A program made the position numbers and the translations under genes. 64,000 bases of DNA from contig NZ_VAWB01000001.1 in NCBI RefSeq assembly GCF_006148925.1, positions 772,001 through 836,000 on the forward strand, read 5' to 3'. Below the pieces are notes generated by a model, which ran no database searches, was not told where the DNA came from, and was given only the letters and a program-made list of their open reading frames with translations. Source of the stretch: Hyunsoonleella aestuarii (GTDB taxonomy: Bacteria > Bacteroidota > Bacteroidia > Flavobacteriales > Flavobacteriaceae). This document shows positions 9,045 to 18,318 of the stretch, one piece after another (positions within the stretch are counted from its first letter, which is position 1; each line of letters opens with the position of its first letter).

Positions 9045-10481
9045 ATGGAGACATATACTGTTTCAGAAATACTTAAAAAAGAATCGTCAATTTTTCAAAG
9101 TGTATCTATTAAGGGATGGGTTAGAACATTTAGAGCAAATAGATTTATTGCCCTAAATGATGGTTCTACATTAAATAACATTCAATGTGTAGTAGATTTT
9201 GAAAAGTTTGATGAAGATTTATTAAAGCGAATTACCACTGGTGCCGCCATTCACGTTATGGGAGATTTAGTTGAAAGCCAAGGAAAAGGGCAAAAAGTAG
9301 AAATTCAAGTAAATACTTTAGAAGTTTTAGGAGATTCAGACCCTGAGACTTTCCCAATACAACCCAAAAAACATTCATTCGAATTTTTAAGAGAGCAAGC
9401 ACATTTACGTACCAGAACCAGCACGTTTAGCGCTGTTATGCGATTGCGTTCATCTTTATCATTTGCCATTCATAAATACTTTAATGAGAATGGCTTTTAT
9501 TATATGCATACTCCTATAATTACAGGTAGTGATGCGGAAGGTGCTGGTGAAATGTTTAGGGTTACAAGTTTAGATGCTAAAAATCCGCCTTTAAATGAAA
9601 AAGGACACATTGACTATACAGAAGATTTTTTCGGCAAAGAAACTAATCTTACTGTATCTGGACAACTTGAAGCTGAAACCTATGCCATGTCATTAGGTAA
9701 AGTATATACATTTGGCCCGACTTTTCGAGCGGAAAACTCAAATACTTCTCGTCATTTAGCGGAGTTTTGGATGATAGAACCAGAAGTTGCCTTTATGGAT
9801 TTGGCAGGAAACATGGATCTGGCTGAAGACTTTTTAAAATTTGTTTTGAAGTATATTTTAGAGCATAATCTTGAAGATTTAACCTTTTTAGATACGCGTT
9901 TACAAAATGAAGAAAAGACAAAACCTCAAGCTGAACGCAGTGATATGGGCTTAATTGATAAATTAAAGTTTGTAACTGAAAACAACTTTATGCGTCTCAG
10001 TTATACTGAAGCCATTGAGATTTTAAGAAATAGCAAACCGAACAAAAAGAAGAAATTTAAATACTTAATTAACGAATGGGGTACCGATTTACAAAGTGAA
10101 CATGAACGTTTTTTAGTTGAAAAACACTTTAAATGTCCAGTAATATTATTTGATTACCCAGCAAATATCAAAGCTTTTTATATGCGCTTGAATGAAGATG
10201 GAAAAACGGTACGAGCTATGGATATTTTATTCCCAGGTATAGGAGAAATTGTTGGTGGAGCACAACGTGAAGAACGTTTGGATGTTTTAAAAGAAAAAAT
10301 GGCAGCCATAGATATTCCTGAAGAAGACCTGTGGTGGTATTTAGATCTACGAAAATATGGAACAGCTGTGCATTCTGGTTTTGGATTAGGCTTTGAGCGT
10401 TTAGTAATGTTTGCAACTGGTATGGGTAATATAAGAGATGTGATACCTTTTCCTAGAACACCACAAAGCGCCGAATTTTAA
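9045..10481 (+). CDS. asnS: Asparaginyl-tRNA synthetase
   Basis: A class II synthetase that charges tRNA-Asn. The 478-residue product has an N-terminal OB-fold anticodon domain ([20 protein letters not shown]) and a class IIb catalytic core with [21 protein letters not shown] (motif 2 region) and [14 protein letters not shown] (motif 3). I place the start at the ATG 9045, giving [13 protein letters not shown]. An upstream in-frame TTG would add only two residues. An element TATCTTTA at 9015-9022 may be its -7 box. Confidence 0.97.
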   Translation: METYTVSEILKKESSIFQSVSIKGWVRTFRANRFIALNDGSTLNNIQCVVDFEKFDEDLLKRITTGAAIHVMGDLVESQGKGQKVEIQVNTLEVLGDSDPETFPIQPKKHSFEFLREQAHLRTRTSTFSAVMRLRSSLSFAIHKYFNENGFYYMHTPIITGSDAEGAGEMFRVTSLDAKNPPLNEKGHIDYTEDFFGKETNLTVSGQLEAETYAMSLGKVYTFGPTFRAENSNTSRHLAEFWMIEPEVAFMDLAGNMDLAEDFLKFVLKYILEHNLEDLTFLDTRLQNEEKTKPQAERSDMGLIDKLKFVTENNFMRLSYTEAIEILRNSKPNKKKKFKYLINEWGTDLQSEHERFLVEKHFKCPVILFDYPANIKAFYMRLNEDGKTVRAMDILFPGIGEIVGGAQREERLDVLKEKMAAIDIPEEDLWWYLDLRKYGTAVHSGFGLGFERLVMFATGMGNIRDVIPFPRTPQSAEF

Positions 10482-10550
10482 TCTAAAAAATAAGCCCAAT
10501 TGCTAAGGATAAAAGTTTTTTTATATTTTTAGCTTAAACCAAATCACAAT

Positions 10551-12005
10551 ATGCTCAAGCAATATTTACAATTTAAATTATCTCAGAAGCTATCGCCACA
10601 GCAAATTCAATTAATGAAATTGATACAGTTGCCTACCCAAGCTTTTGAACAGCGATTAAAGCAAGAACTTGAGGAAAATCCTGCTCTTGAAGGTGGTAAA
10701 GAAGATAATGACAGTGATTTTGACTTAGATAATTCTGATGACGATTACAATGATAATGAAACTATAGAGGCAGATGACATTAATGTTGATGACTATTTAA
10801 GTGATGATGAAATACCAGATTATAGAACACAAGTAAACAATTACAGTAGTGATGACGATGAGAAATCCATCCCCTACGCTGCAGGCATGTCGTTTACGCA
10901 ACATCTCATCAATCAACTAAATACATATCGATTAGATGATGAAGAACGAGAAATTGCTGAATTTTTAGTAGGAAGCGTGGATGAAAGTGGTTATATAAGG
11001 CGTTCACTTTCTGATATTATGGACGATTTGGCCTTCACACAAAATGTATATACCACCGAAGATAAAATAGAACATATATTACGCATTGTACACCAACTAG
11101 ACCCTGCAGGTGTTGGAGCAAGGAATTTGCAAGAGTGCTTGAGTATTCAACTTCATAGAAGAGAAAAGACACCAAATGTTGAATTAGCTATTAATATTAT
11201 TGATAATGCTTTTGATCAGTTTACTAAAAAGCATTACAAAAAACTACTTCAAAAATTCGATATTTCGGAAATGCAATTGAAAGATGCTATTTCAGAAATT
11301 GAGCATCTAAATCCAAAACCTGGTGGATCCTATTCTGGAAATAACAGAATAGTAGAACATGTTGTTCCCGATTTTGCCATTAAAATTGTTGATGGCGAAT
11401 TAGAATTAACATTAAACGGTCGAAATGCTCCAGAATTGCATGTTTCTAGAGAGTACAATAACATGCTCAAAGGTTATAAGGAATCGAAAGATAAATCGAA
11501 ATCTCAAAAAGATGCTGTAATTTTTATAAAGCAAAAATTAGATGCAGCAAAGTGGTTTATCGAAGCCATAAAGCAACGTCAACAAACGCTATTTGTTACC
11601 ATGAGTGCTATTATGCATTACCAAAAAGAGTATTTTTTAAGCGGTGATGAGCGCAAATTAAAACCAATGATACTAAAAGATATTGCCGATGAGATATCTA
11701 TGGACGTTTCTACAGTTTCGAGGGTAGCAAATAGTAAATATGTAGACACTCCTTATGGCACCAAGTTAATAAAAGAATTTTTCTCTGAATCTATGAAGAA
11801 TGACCAAGGTGAGGATGTATCTACTCGAGAAATTAAAAAAATATTAGAAACAGTTATAGAAGAAGAAAACAAAAGAAAACCATTAACAGACGAAACGTTA
11901 GCATCAATTTTAAAAGAAAAAGGATATCCAATTGCGCGAAGGACCGTCGCTAAATATAGAGAACAACTAGATATTCCCGTTGCGCGTTTACGTAAAAAAA
12001 TATAA
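10551..12005 (+). CDS. rpoN: RNA polymerase sigma-54 factor
   Basis: Alternative sigma factor for -24/-12 promoters opened by AAA+ activators. Region I is the Gln/Leu-rich N-terminus (LSQKLSPQQIQLMKLIQLPT), followed by a strongly acidic region II at about residues 50-110. The core-binding and HTH regions come next. The RpoN box ARRTVAKYRE lies near residue 465 of 484. Its stop overlaps the start of the next gene (TAATG). No sigma-54 activator is seen in the window. Confidence 0.96.
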   Translation: MLKQYLQFKLSQKLSPQQIQLMKLIQLPTQAFEQRLKQELEENPALEGGKEDNDSDFDLDNSDDDYNDNETIEADDINVDDYLSDDEIPDYRTQVNNYSSDDDEKSIPYAAGMSFTQHLINQLNTYRLDDEEREIAEFLVGSVDESGYIRRSLSDIMDDLAFTQNVYTTEDKIEHILRIVHQLDPAGVGARNLQECLSIQLHRREKTPNVELAINIIDNAFDQFTKKHYKKLLQKFDISEMQLKDAISEIEHLNPKPGGSYSGNNRIVEHVVPDFAIKIVDGELELTLNGRNAPELHVSREYNNMLKGYKESKDKSKSQKDAVIFIKQKLDAAKWFIEAIKQRQQTLFVTMSAIMHYQKEYFLSGDERKLKPMILKDIADEISMDVSTVSRVANSKYVDTPYGTKLIKEFFSESMKNDQGEDVSTREIKKILETVIEEENKRKPLTDETLASILKEKGYPIARRTVAKYREQLDIPVARLRKKI

Positions 12006-12610
12006 TGGATAAAATTCTTAAGAGTATCTCGTTTATTTTTCATCCATTAATAATGCCAATACTAGGTGTTGTCTTTTATTTTGCGAAATCGCCGCGTTAT
12101 ATCCCTCCAGAGATCATTAAAGCAAAGTTGGTTTCTCTCTTTATACTAACAATAATTTTACCTATTCTGCTTTACTTTTTGCTTAAAACTTTGAGGAAGG
12201 TAAAATCTATTTATTTAGAGTCTGCTCGAGAGCGTATTTTCCCTTTAACGTTAAATTTTGGTGTGATTTTAATTGTACTACAACGTATCCTAACACCAAC
12301 CCAAGTTATTGAGCTTTACTATTTTTTTGTTGGAATTTTAATTTCAACACTAGCCTGTTTAATACTAGCAATACTAAAGTTTAAAGCCAGTATACACATG
12401 ATGGCTGTTTCTGGCCTGTTCATGTTTTTTGTAGCGCTTAGCATCCATTTTAGCATTAATATTAATGGCACATTAGCGTTAATGTCTATTATAATAGGTG
12501 GTGTTGCAACTTCAAGACTCCATCTAAACGCACACACTTCTAAAGAATTAGTGATTGGTATTTTTATTGGCTTTGTTCCACAATTATTACTAGTAAATTA
12601 TTGGTTATAA
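12005..12610 (+). CDS. Membrane protein with degenerate PAP2-like phosphatase motifs
   Basis: A 201-residue protein with about six hydrophobic helices, translationally coupled to rpoN by a TAATG overlap. The segment SIHMMAVSG (about 129-137) and, 30 or so residues later, SRLHLNAHTSKELVIGIFIG sit where PAP2 phosphatases have the PSGH and SRxxxxxHxxxD motifs. The final catalytic aspartate is Glu here and the first motif lacks PSGH. It is probably a divergent relative of PAP2 phosphatases, and its activity is uncertain. It converges with the next gene, overlapping by six bases. Confidence 0.65.
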   Translation: MDKILKSISFIFHPLIMPILGVVFYFAKSPRYIPPEIIKAKLVSLFILTIILPILLYFLLKTLRKVKSIYLESARERIFPLTLNFGVILIVLQRILTPTQVIELYYFFVGILISTLACLILAILKFKASIHMMAVSGLFMFFVALSIHFSININGTLALMSIIIGGVATSRLHLNAHTSKELVIGIFIGFVPQLLLVNYWL

Positions 12611-13297
12611 AATATAGAACATTAAACCAAATTTTATAACATTCATATCTAATTGCTTTCCATTAAGTAGACTGCCATCAGAAAAAATTGGGTTTAAACC
12701 ATAATAAAAGTTAATATTCCAAGTATTATAACCTACGCTTAAGGTAAGTCCGTACTGAAAGTCGTTAAAGCTCGATATACTGTCATGTCGAATATTACCC
12801 AATTCACCTTTATACTTCGATCTATGAGCAAATAAATAACCTATCTTAAACCCAGTATATATACGCCAAAATTTATATTCCTCTGGTGCAGATGTTCTCC
12901 ATCTAAACTCAAACGGCAGTTCAATTAAAAAAGTAGAGAATTTATTCTTTGAAAATGTACTGTTATCATTAAGAATTTGGAAACTGGTATTTCCCAAATC
13001 ATCCTTATTAATAAACAAATTAGGATTAATTGAATTAGAAGACACACCTAAACCAAGACCTAATGCCACGTTTCTATTTTTGTTAATTGGCATATCTCTT
13101 ATAAAACCTAACAGAAAACTACTAGAAAAACCCGTCTGAGATAAATTTTCAGGCTTATTGCCAATCAAGATATAAGATACCCCAATATAAAATTGGTCTT
13201 CACGATAGAGCGAGTCAACCACCTTTTCTGTGTAGTCTTGAGAACAAACTAATTGCCCGTATAAGACAAAGAACAATAAAATGAAAAGTTTTTTCAT
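12605..13297 (-). CDS. Outer-membrane beta-barrel protein, PorT-like
   Basis: A 230-residue protein with a cleavable signal peptide (MKKLFILLFFVLYGQLVCSQ) and a pattern of amphipathic strands ending in FGLMFYIL, typical of small eight-strand barrels. The layout resembles the PorT/porin-family proteins of Bacteroidota, one of which belongs to type IX secretion. Assignment to PorT itself is not certain. It lies just beyond the ExbD genes on the same strand, but a terminator between them suggests separate transcription. Confidence 0.6.
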   Translation of the reverse strand: MKKLFILLFFVLYGQLVCSQDYTEKVVDSLYREDQFYIGVSYILIGNKPENLSQTGFSSSFLLGFIRDMPINKNRNVALGLGLGVSSNSINPNLFINKDDLGNTSFQILNDNSTFSKNKFSTFLIELPFEFRWRTSAPEEYKFWRIYTGFKIGYLFAHRSKYKGELGNIRHDSISSFNDFQYGLTLSVGYNTWNINFYYGLNPIFSDGSLLNGKQLDMNVIKFGLMFYIL

Positions 13298-13353
13298 GAC
13301 CTAAATTTAAATCTTTTTAAGTGATAGTGATATATCAGCTTCAAACTCAAATA

Positions 13354-13382
13354 TAAAAAAAGGCATTCTAAACGAATGCCTT
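13354..13382 (-). terminator. Intrinsic terminator of the ExbB/ExbD operon
   Basis: On the minus strand AAGGCATTC pairs with GAATGCCTT over a five-base loop and runs into seven T residues. It lies just after the last exbD gene. Confidence 0.85.
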
Positions 13383-13412
13383 AATCTATTAACAAATTTT
13401 ATTAAGATAACT

Positions 13413-13892
13413 TTATTTCATATTCGTTAAAGCATCACCACTCCCGGTTGTGTAGTTTATCTTTAATGCGTTCACTTTTCTAAGTTCTTGTTTCACATCA
13501 CCAACAATCCCCATGTTAGCTTCTTTATCAACTTTTAGAGACACAGTTAAAAAAGGTATTAGTTCTTCTCTTAGAGCAGCTCTTTCTGCACTAATAAAAG
13601 GCGCTATGTCTTTAATATCTGCAAACTTATCATTAAGTTGAATCCTAGCTTCAGTACCAAACTTTTTGTAATTAGCACTAGGTTTACCCATATAAACATA
13701 ACTTATCGGGTTCTTCTTATCTAATTTCTCAATTTGGTCAGCAACGGGTAATGAATTTTGAATCATCAATGTATCTTCTCTCATCACGGTAGCTACCATA
13801 AAAAAGAATAATAACATGAATACAATATCTGGTAATGATGCTGTATTTATTGGAGCTAATCCTCCATCTTTTTTCTTCTTAAATTTAGACAT
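13413..13892 (-). CDS. exbD: ExbD/TolR family biopolymer transport protein
   Basis: A 159-residue inner-membrane protein with a short cytoplasmic N-terminus, one membrane helix (about 22-40) holding the aspartate of SLPDIVFMLLFFFMVATVM that conducts protons, and a periplasmic domain. With ExbB and TonB, or TolQ-like partners, it harvests the proton motive force for outer-membrane work. It is the last gene of a four-gene minus-strand operon (ExbB-like, small membrane protein, ExbD, ExbD), followed by a terminator. Confidence 0.9.
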   Translation of the reverse strand: MSKFKKKKDGGLAPINTASLPDIVFMLLFFFMVATVMREDTLMIQNSLPVADQIEKLDKKNPISYVYMGKPSANYKKFGTEARIQLNDKFADIKDIAPFISAERAALREELIPFLTVSLKVDKEANMGIVGDVKQELRKVNALKINYTTGSGDALTNMK

Positions 13893-13916
13893 AATTAATA
13901 TTTATTTAATTCTAAA

Positions 13917-14525
13917 TTATTCTATTACTTCAGAGAATTTCTGAGGAATTTCTACTTTAATTTGGTCAATAACCTCTTTAAGTTTCTCTTTATTCCCAGT
14001 CCAACGAACGTCTTTATAGCTTTCTTGCATTTTTATAAAATCCATACCTGGAAATCCTCTCTGAGGACCAATTTGAAGCGCTCTCCTGTTTCTCAAAACA
14101 TTATAAGCTGCTACAATTTCATTTTGTACTGCAATATAAGCTGCATAAGATGTTTCACGATCATTCTTTAAAGATATAATAGCTTTATCTGGGTTATCAG
14201 AAGATGCTGGATCCTTTCTTCCTTGACAATAGTTACAACTACCATCACCTCCATTATCTAAAAACTCTGTTGCAGCTTTTCTTAAATCTTTAAGTTCCAT
14301 AAGTTCATCTTCAACAAGCAATTGATCTTTACCATTTAACAATACGGTAAATATATTTTTCTGCTTAATGATAACGTCCTCATCTGACTCTTCCATTGGA
14401 GGAAGCTTACGGTTTATTCCAGAATCTTTTTCAATGGTTGTAGTTACCAAGAAAAATATCAGTAATAAGAAGGCAATGTCGGCCATTGAGCCTGCATTAA
14501 CTTCTGGTGCTGCTCGTTTTGCCAT
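13917..14525 (-). CDS. exbD: ExbD family protein with periplasmic CxxC insertion
   Basis: A 202-residue ExbD paralogue with the single helix and proton-conducting aspartate in MADIAFLLLIFFLVTTT (14-30). It is longer than typical ExbD (about 140). The extra part carries CNYCQG (Cys97 and Cys100) followed by a DNPDKAIISLKNDRET stretch. I recall similar ExbD proteins with a CxxC in other Bacteroidota. The cysteines would face the periplasm and could form a disulfide or bind metal; this is an inference. It lies two bases from the small membrane protein gene upstream. Confidence 0.88.
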   Translation of the reverse strand: MAKRAAPEVNAGSMADIAFLLLIFFLVTTTIEKDSGINRKLPPMEESDEDVIIKQKNIFTVLLNGKDQLLVEDELMELKDLRKAATEFLDNGGDGSCNYCQGRKDPASSDNPDKAIISLKNDRETSYAAYIAVQNEIVAAYNVLRNRRALQIGPQRGFPGMDFIKMQESYKDVRWTGNKEKLKEVIDQIKVEIPQKFSEVIE

Positions 14526-14526
14526 A

Positions 14527-14930
14527 TTATTTTATCATTTTTTTAATTCCAGAGAACAACATAGTTCCTCCTGCAATAAGAATAAGTGCATAGAATAAGT
14601 ACAGTCCTGCTCCTATTAACTTTGAACCTCCAGCTGATAAAGTTCCGCCTTCTTTTAAAGGTGTTTCAACTCCGGTAGCTAAGAAGTAGCATATTACTCC
14701 CAAAAGCGCAAATGAACCTACGCCTTTAAGGGTGCTTTTTAGAGTTGCCGAATCTGAAAGTAAGTTAATTAAGGTAAATAAAACAACAGAAACTAAAACT
14801 ATTGCTAAGGTAATATAGGCTATAAATAATACGCTACCTATCTGACCTTCGTTTCCTGATGCTAACATTGCAGTAAATACAATTCCAGCAATAGCCAAAA
14901 CAAAAGCCCTATTTTAAATATTTTGTGCAT
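14527..14930 (-). CDS. Small membrane protein of the Exb operon, apparent frameshift near the start
   Basis: The long open frame (14527-14898) encodes 123 residues with three or four helices, but its only possible start is a weak TTG. Upstream in another frame, ATG at 14930 reads MHKIFKIGL. Adding one base near 14899-14908 would join it to VLAIAGIVFTAML, giving a continuous N-terminal helix like that of the homologues I recall at this locus. The break lies in an A-rich stretch (two AAAA runs), so a sequencing error or a real one-base deletion are both possible. Position between ExbB-like and ExbD genes suggests a role in that complex; the function is unknown. Confidence 0.7.
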
Positions 14931-14950
14931 AATAGTTTATGTTTAGGTTA

Positions 14951-15724
14951 TTACTTATTTTGTCTAATCAATAAGTCCATTAATGTTATAGACGCATCTT
15001 CCATACTATTTACAATACTATCTATTTTTGCAATGATGTAATTGTAAAAAATCTGAAGTATAATAGCCACAATAAGACCAAATACTGTTGTTAAAAGTGC
15101 CACTTTAATACCACCTGCTACTAACGAAGGGTTCATATCACCGGCCGCTTCAATTTTATCGAATGCTTGAATCATACCAATTACAGTTCCCATGAAACCT
15201 AACATTGGTGCTAAAGCGATAAATAATGAAATCCAAGAAACGTTTTTCTCTAATTGTCCCATTTGAACACCACCATAAGCAACAACAGCTTTTTCAGCAG
15301 CTTCTAAACCTTCGTCTGTTCTATCTAAACCTTGATAGTAAATTGAGGCGATAGGTCCTTTAGTATTTCTACATACTTCTTTAGCAGCCTCTACTCCTCC
15401 AGAAGATAAAGCATCTTCAACTTCTTGAGTTAATTTCTTAGTATTTGTAGTAGAAAGGTTTAAAAAGATAATTCTCTCGATAGCGATAGCTAAACCTAGA
15501 ATTAAACATAACAATACAATCCCCATAAATCCAGGGCCACCTTCAATAAATCGTTTCTTTAATTCTTGATGAAAACTTGCTTCCTCAGCAGGAGCTGCAT
15601 CATCTTGTGTCATACTTGCTACGGTTGTTACAGCTGTACTTGTGTTTGCAGTTGTAGTTGCATTAACAGTAGTTCCGAAAGCCATCATTCCTGATATGGC
15701 TAGGATAGAAAATAATCTTTTCAT
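14951..15724 (-). CDS. exbB: MotA/TolQ/ExbB proton channel family protein
   Basis: A 257-residue inner-membrane protein with an N-terminal hydrophobic segment (1-22) and a short polar linker, as in other Bacteroidota ExbB proteins. The three-helix core is at about residues 57-78, 165-190 and 205-232. APMLGFMGTVIGMIQAF is the ExbB/TolQ signature that lines the proton path. It is the first gene of the operon with a small membrane protein and two ExbD proteins. It could energise the TonB-dependent receptors encoded further on or a gliding/secretion motor; the sequence does not say which. Confidence 0.92.
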   Translation of the reverse strand: MKRLFSILAISGMMAFGTTVNATTTANTSTAVTTVASMTQDDAAPAEEASFHQELKKRFIEGGPGFMGIVLLCLILGLAIAIERIIFLNLSTTNTKKLTQEVEDALSSGGVEAAKEVCRNTKGPIASIYYQGLDRTDEGLEAAEKAVVAYGGVQMGQLEKNVSWISLFIALAPMLGFMGTVIGMIQAFDKIEAAGDMNPSLVAGGIKVALLTTVFGLIVAIILQIFYNYIIAKIDSIVNSMEDASITLMDLLIRQNK

Positions 15725-15799
15725 GTTCTCGATCTTAATTTTAATTAGTTAAAGTGTTAAAGATATAAAAAAAAAGCAATTAAAAAATAAAAATAACAG

Positions 15800-15887
15800 C
15801 AGAGAGGAAGGGATTCGAACCCTCGATACCCTTTTGAGGTATACACACTTTCCAGGCGTGCGCCTTCGACCACTCGGCCACCTCTCT
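15800..15887 (-). tRNA. tRNA-Ser (anticodon GGA)
   Basis: Read on the minus strand, the acceptor AGAGAGG pairs with CCTCTCT. The D-arm starts TGGCCGAGTGG, the anticodon loop CTGGAAA gives GGA, there is a long variable arm typical of tRNA-Ser, and the T-arm is GGGTTCGAATCCC. The discriminator is G. CCA is not encoded. The 88-base length fits a class II tRNA. Confidence 0.95.
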
Positions 15888-15966
15888 GTATTTTTTACAG
15901 CTTATAATTTTATGGAGGCTCAAATAACAAAAAATTCTTTGAATGATAAAACTTTCATCGTTAATT

Positions 15967-16998
15967 TTAGGAGATTTCCCCTCTCAATGGACTTTCATAA
16001 ATGGTTTTGAAGGACTTAGCTGAAATGTTTTCTCCCAACATATACATTAATTTTGTTACCGCTGCTTCTGTAGTAATGTCTTTACCAGATATAACACCCA
16101 TTTTTTTCAATTCACTGCTCGTATCATAATGCCCCATAATAACACCTCCTCCAGAACATTGAGTAACATTAACAATATGTATCCCATTAGAAATAGCTTT
16201 TCTTAACAATGTTAAAAACCATTTTTCTGTAGTGCAATTTCCAGCACCATAAGTTTCTATTATGACACCTTTTAAATTTGGTGTGCTCAAAATATTTTGT
16301 AACACCGCTTCCGAGATCCCTGGAAATAATTTAATGATTGTCACATTTTTATCAAAGTTATAGCCCACTTTTAGTTCCTTTCTTCTATTTGTCCTAAACA
16401 AATATTCATGATTAACCTTTAGATGTACACCAGAAACTGCTAAATCTGGATAATTTGGTGAAGAGAATGCTTCAAAATGTTCTGCATTAATCTTTGTAGT
16501 TCTATTTGCGCGATATAATTTATATTCAAAATAAAGACATACCTCTCTAACTTCGGGTAAATTTCTAGAACGCAATGCCGCAATTTGTATAGAGGTTATT
16601 AAGTTTTCTTTTGCATCTGTTCTTAAATCTCCTATAGGCAATTGGGAGCCTGTAAAGACAACAGGTTTAGCTAAGTTTTCTAGCATAAAGCTTAACGCAG
16701 AAGCCGTGTAACTCATCGTATCACTTCCATGCAAAACTACAAAACCATCATAAACTTGATATTTGCATTCAATAATTTCAGCTATCTCCACCCAATATTT
16801 TGGACACATATTGCTTGAATCTATTGGCGATTTTAATGATATAGTATTAATGTTACAATCCAATAGATAAAGTTCTGGTATTTTATTTAAAAGATTTTTA
16901 AAATTGAAAGCTTTTAGCGCTCCCGTTTTAAAATCCTTGACCATACCAATCGTGCCTCCAGTGTAAATTAATAATATGTTAGCTTTTGAATTTCCCAT
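15967..16998 (-). CDS. ansA: Type I L-asparaginase
   Basis: Hydrolyses asparagine to aspartate and ammonia in the cytoplasm. The 343-residue product has the two threonine-bearing signatures, YTGGTIGMV (12-20) and VVLHGSDTMSYTAS (about 87-100), and no signal peptide, which marks the cytoplasmic type I enzyme. Four bases separate its start from the end of the tatD-like gene, so the two are one minus-strand operon. Confidence 0.95.
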   Translation of the reverse strand: MGNSKANILLIYTGGTIGMVKDFKTGALKAFNFKNLLNKIPELYLLDCNINTISLKSPIDSSNMCPKYWVEIAEIIECKYQVYDGFVVLHGSDTMSYTASALSFMLENLAKPVVFTGSQLPIGDLRTDAKENLITSIQIAALRSRNLPEVREVCLYFEYKLYRANRTTKINAEHFEAFSSPNYPDLAVSGVHLKVNHEYLFRTNRRKELKVGYNFDKNVTIIKLFPGISEAVLQNILSTPNLKGVIIETYGAGNCTTEKWFLTLLRKAISNGIHIVNVTQCSGGGVIMGHYDTSSELKKMGVISGKDITTEAAVTKLMYMLGENISAKSFKTIYESPLRGEIS

Positions 16999-17001
16999 TG
17001 A

Positions 17002-17769
17002 CTAAATTTTAAAAATAGCTTTTGAATTTCTTGTTGTAATTTCAGCTACCTCTTCAAGAGAGAGATTGTAAAGTAATGCTAGTTTTTTAAGCACATTAAT
17101 TATATATGAACTTTCATTACGTTTACCACGATAAGGTACTGGAGATAAATATGGTGCGTCTGTTTCTAAAACGATATGACTTAAATCTATTTGATTCAAA
17201 AACTGATCGATCTTTCCATTTTTAAATGTCACAACGCCCCCTATACCTAATTTCATGTTATACGACATAGCTCGATGAGCCTGTTCTAATGTCCCAGTGA
17301 AACAATGAAAAATCCCGAATAAATCATCACTTTTTTCAGTTTCTAAAACTTCAAAAATTTCATCAAAAGCCTCTCTACAATGAATTACAATAGGTAACTT
17401 ATGCTTTTTCGCTAACTGAATTTGAGTTTTAAATGCGTGTTTTTGAATATCTAGAGTCGATTTATCCCAATATAGATCTATACCAATTTCCCCGACAGCA
17501 TAAAATTTATGCTTCGATAGCATATCCTGAACATGTGTTAGTTCCTCTTTATAGTTTTCTTTTACGTGAGTAGGATGCAACCCCATCATTAAGAAAATAT
17601 TTTCCGGATAATCCTTTTCCAACTGCAACATGGAAGATGTGTAAGATGAATCGATAGCCGGAATAAAAAATCTAGAAATGCCTTTATCTAAAGCACGACT
17701 TATCATCTCATATCTGTCTTCATCAAAAGCTTCACTATATAAATGGGTATGAGTATCGGTTATTATCAT
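17002..17769 (-). CDS. tatD: TatD family metal-dependent hydrolase (DNase)
   Basis: A 255-residue TIM-barrel hydrolase. Metal ligands are visible in DTHTHLY (5-11), GEIGIDLYWD (near 94), PIVIHCREAF (near 126), FHCFTGT (near 155) and LETDAPYLSP (near 202). TatD proteins are 3'-5' exonucleases and some act on D-aminoacyl-tRNA. It is the first gene of a two-gene operon with ansA and is divergent from the retropepsin-like gene. Confidence 0.92.
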   Translation of the reverse strand: MIITDTHTHLYSEAFDEDRYEMISRALDKGISRFFIPAIDSSYTSSMLQLEKDYPENIFLMMGLHPTHVKENYKEELTHVQDMLSKHKFYAVGEIGIDLYWDKSTLDIQKHAFKTQIQLAKKHKLPIVIHCREAFDEIFEVLETEKSDDLFGIFHCFTGTLEQAHRAMSYNMKLGIGGVVTFKNGKIDQFLNQIDLSHIVLETDAPYLSPVPYRGKRNESSYIINVLKKLALLYNLSLEEVAEITTRNSKAIFKI

Positions 17770-17797
17770 GATGTAAAAATAATTGTTTTTACATGAT

Positions 17798-17805
17798 TAT
17801 ATTTG
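17798..17805 (+). promoter_or_regulatory. -7 element upstream of the retropepsin-like gene
   Basis: TATATTTG matches TAnnTTTG and lies 16 bases before the ATG at 17821, in the gap to the divergent tatD. Confidence 0.5.
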
Positions 17806-17820
17806 TCTAAACTTAAATAG

Positions 17821-18276
17821 ATGGAAACGCTTCAAGAATTTCTTCTGAATAAAAATTACACTAAGGTAAAGCTGCATCTTACTAAAACGAATCATTTCGA
17901 AATTAAAGCAACCATAAATGGTGTAAAAGGGTTATTTATTTTAGATACTGGAGCATCAAGTTCTTGTGTTGGTTTTGAGGCTATTGAGACTTTTAAGCTA
18001 GATGCCAAAGAGTCCCTTATAAAGGCAGCTGGAGCTGGAGCAGTGGATATGGATACTAAAGTAGCTAAAATAAATAAAATAAAAATTGGAAAATGGCGTA
18101 CTAATAAAATTGCGTTGGTCTTATTCAATTTAACACATGTAAACACAGCGCTAAAAAATCACAACTCTCAACCTGTTGATGGTATAATTGGTGCAGACAT
18201 CTTAAAAAAAGCAAAAGCCGTCATTGATTACGAAAAGAAATATCTATATTTAAAATTGCAAAACCTTAACAAATAA
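17821..18276 (+). CDS. Retropepsin-like aspartic protease family protein
   Basis: A soluble 151-residue protein with the aspartic protease motif FILDTGASSSCV (about 39-50), the catalytic aspartate being in DTGAS. A second glycine-rich block VDGIIGADILKKAKAVIDY follows near the C-terminus, as in single-domain retropepsin-like proteins that work as dimers. No signal peptide or membrane helix is visible, so it should be cytoplasmic. The substrate is unknown. The response regulator starts 42 bases later and may be co-transcribed. Confidence 0.8.
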   Translation: METLQEFLLNKNYTKVKLHLTKTNHFEIKATINGVKGLFILDTGASSSCVGFEAIETFKLDAKESLIKAAGAGAVDMDTKVAKINKIKIGKWRTNKIALVLFNLTHVNTALKNHNSQPVDGIIGADILKKAKAVIDYEKKYLYLKLQNLNK

Positions 18277-18318
18277 GGTGCAATTCTAATTATTAATAGC
18301 CAAGACCTTTAAAAATAA

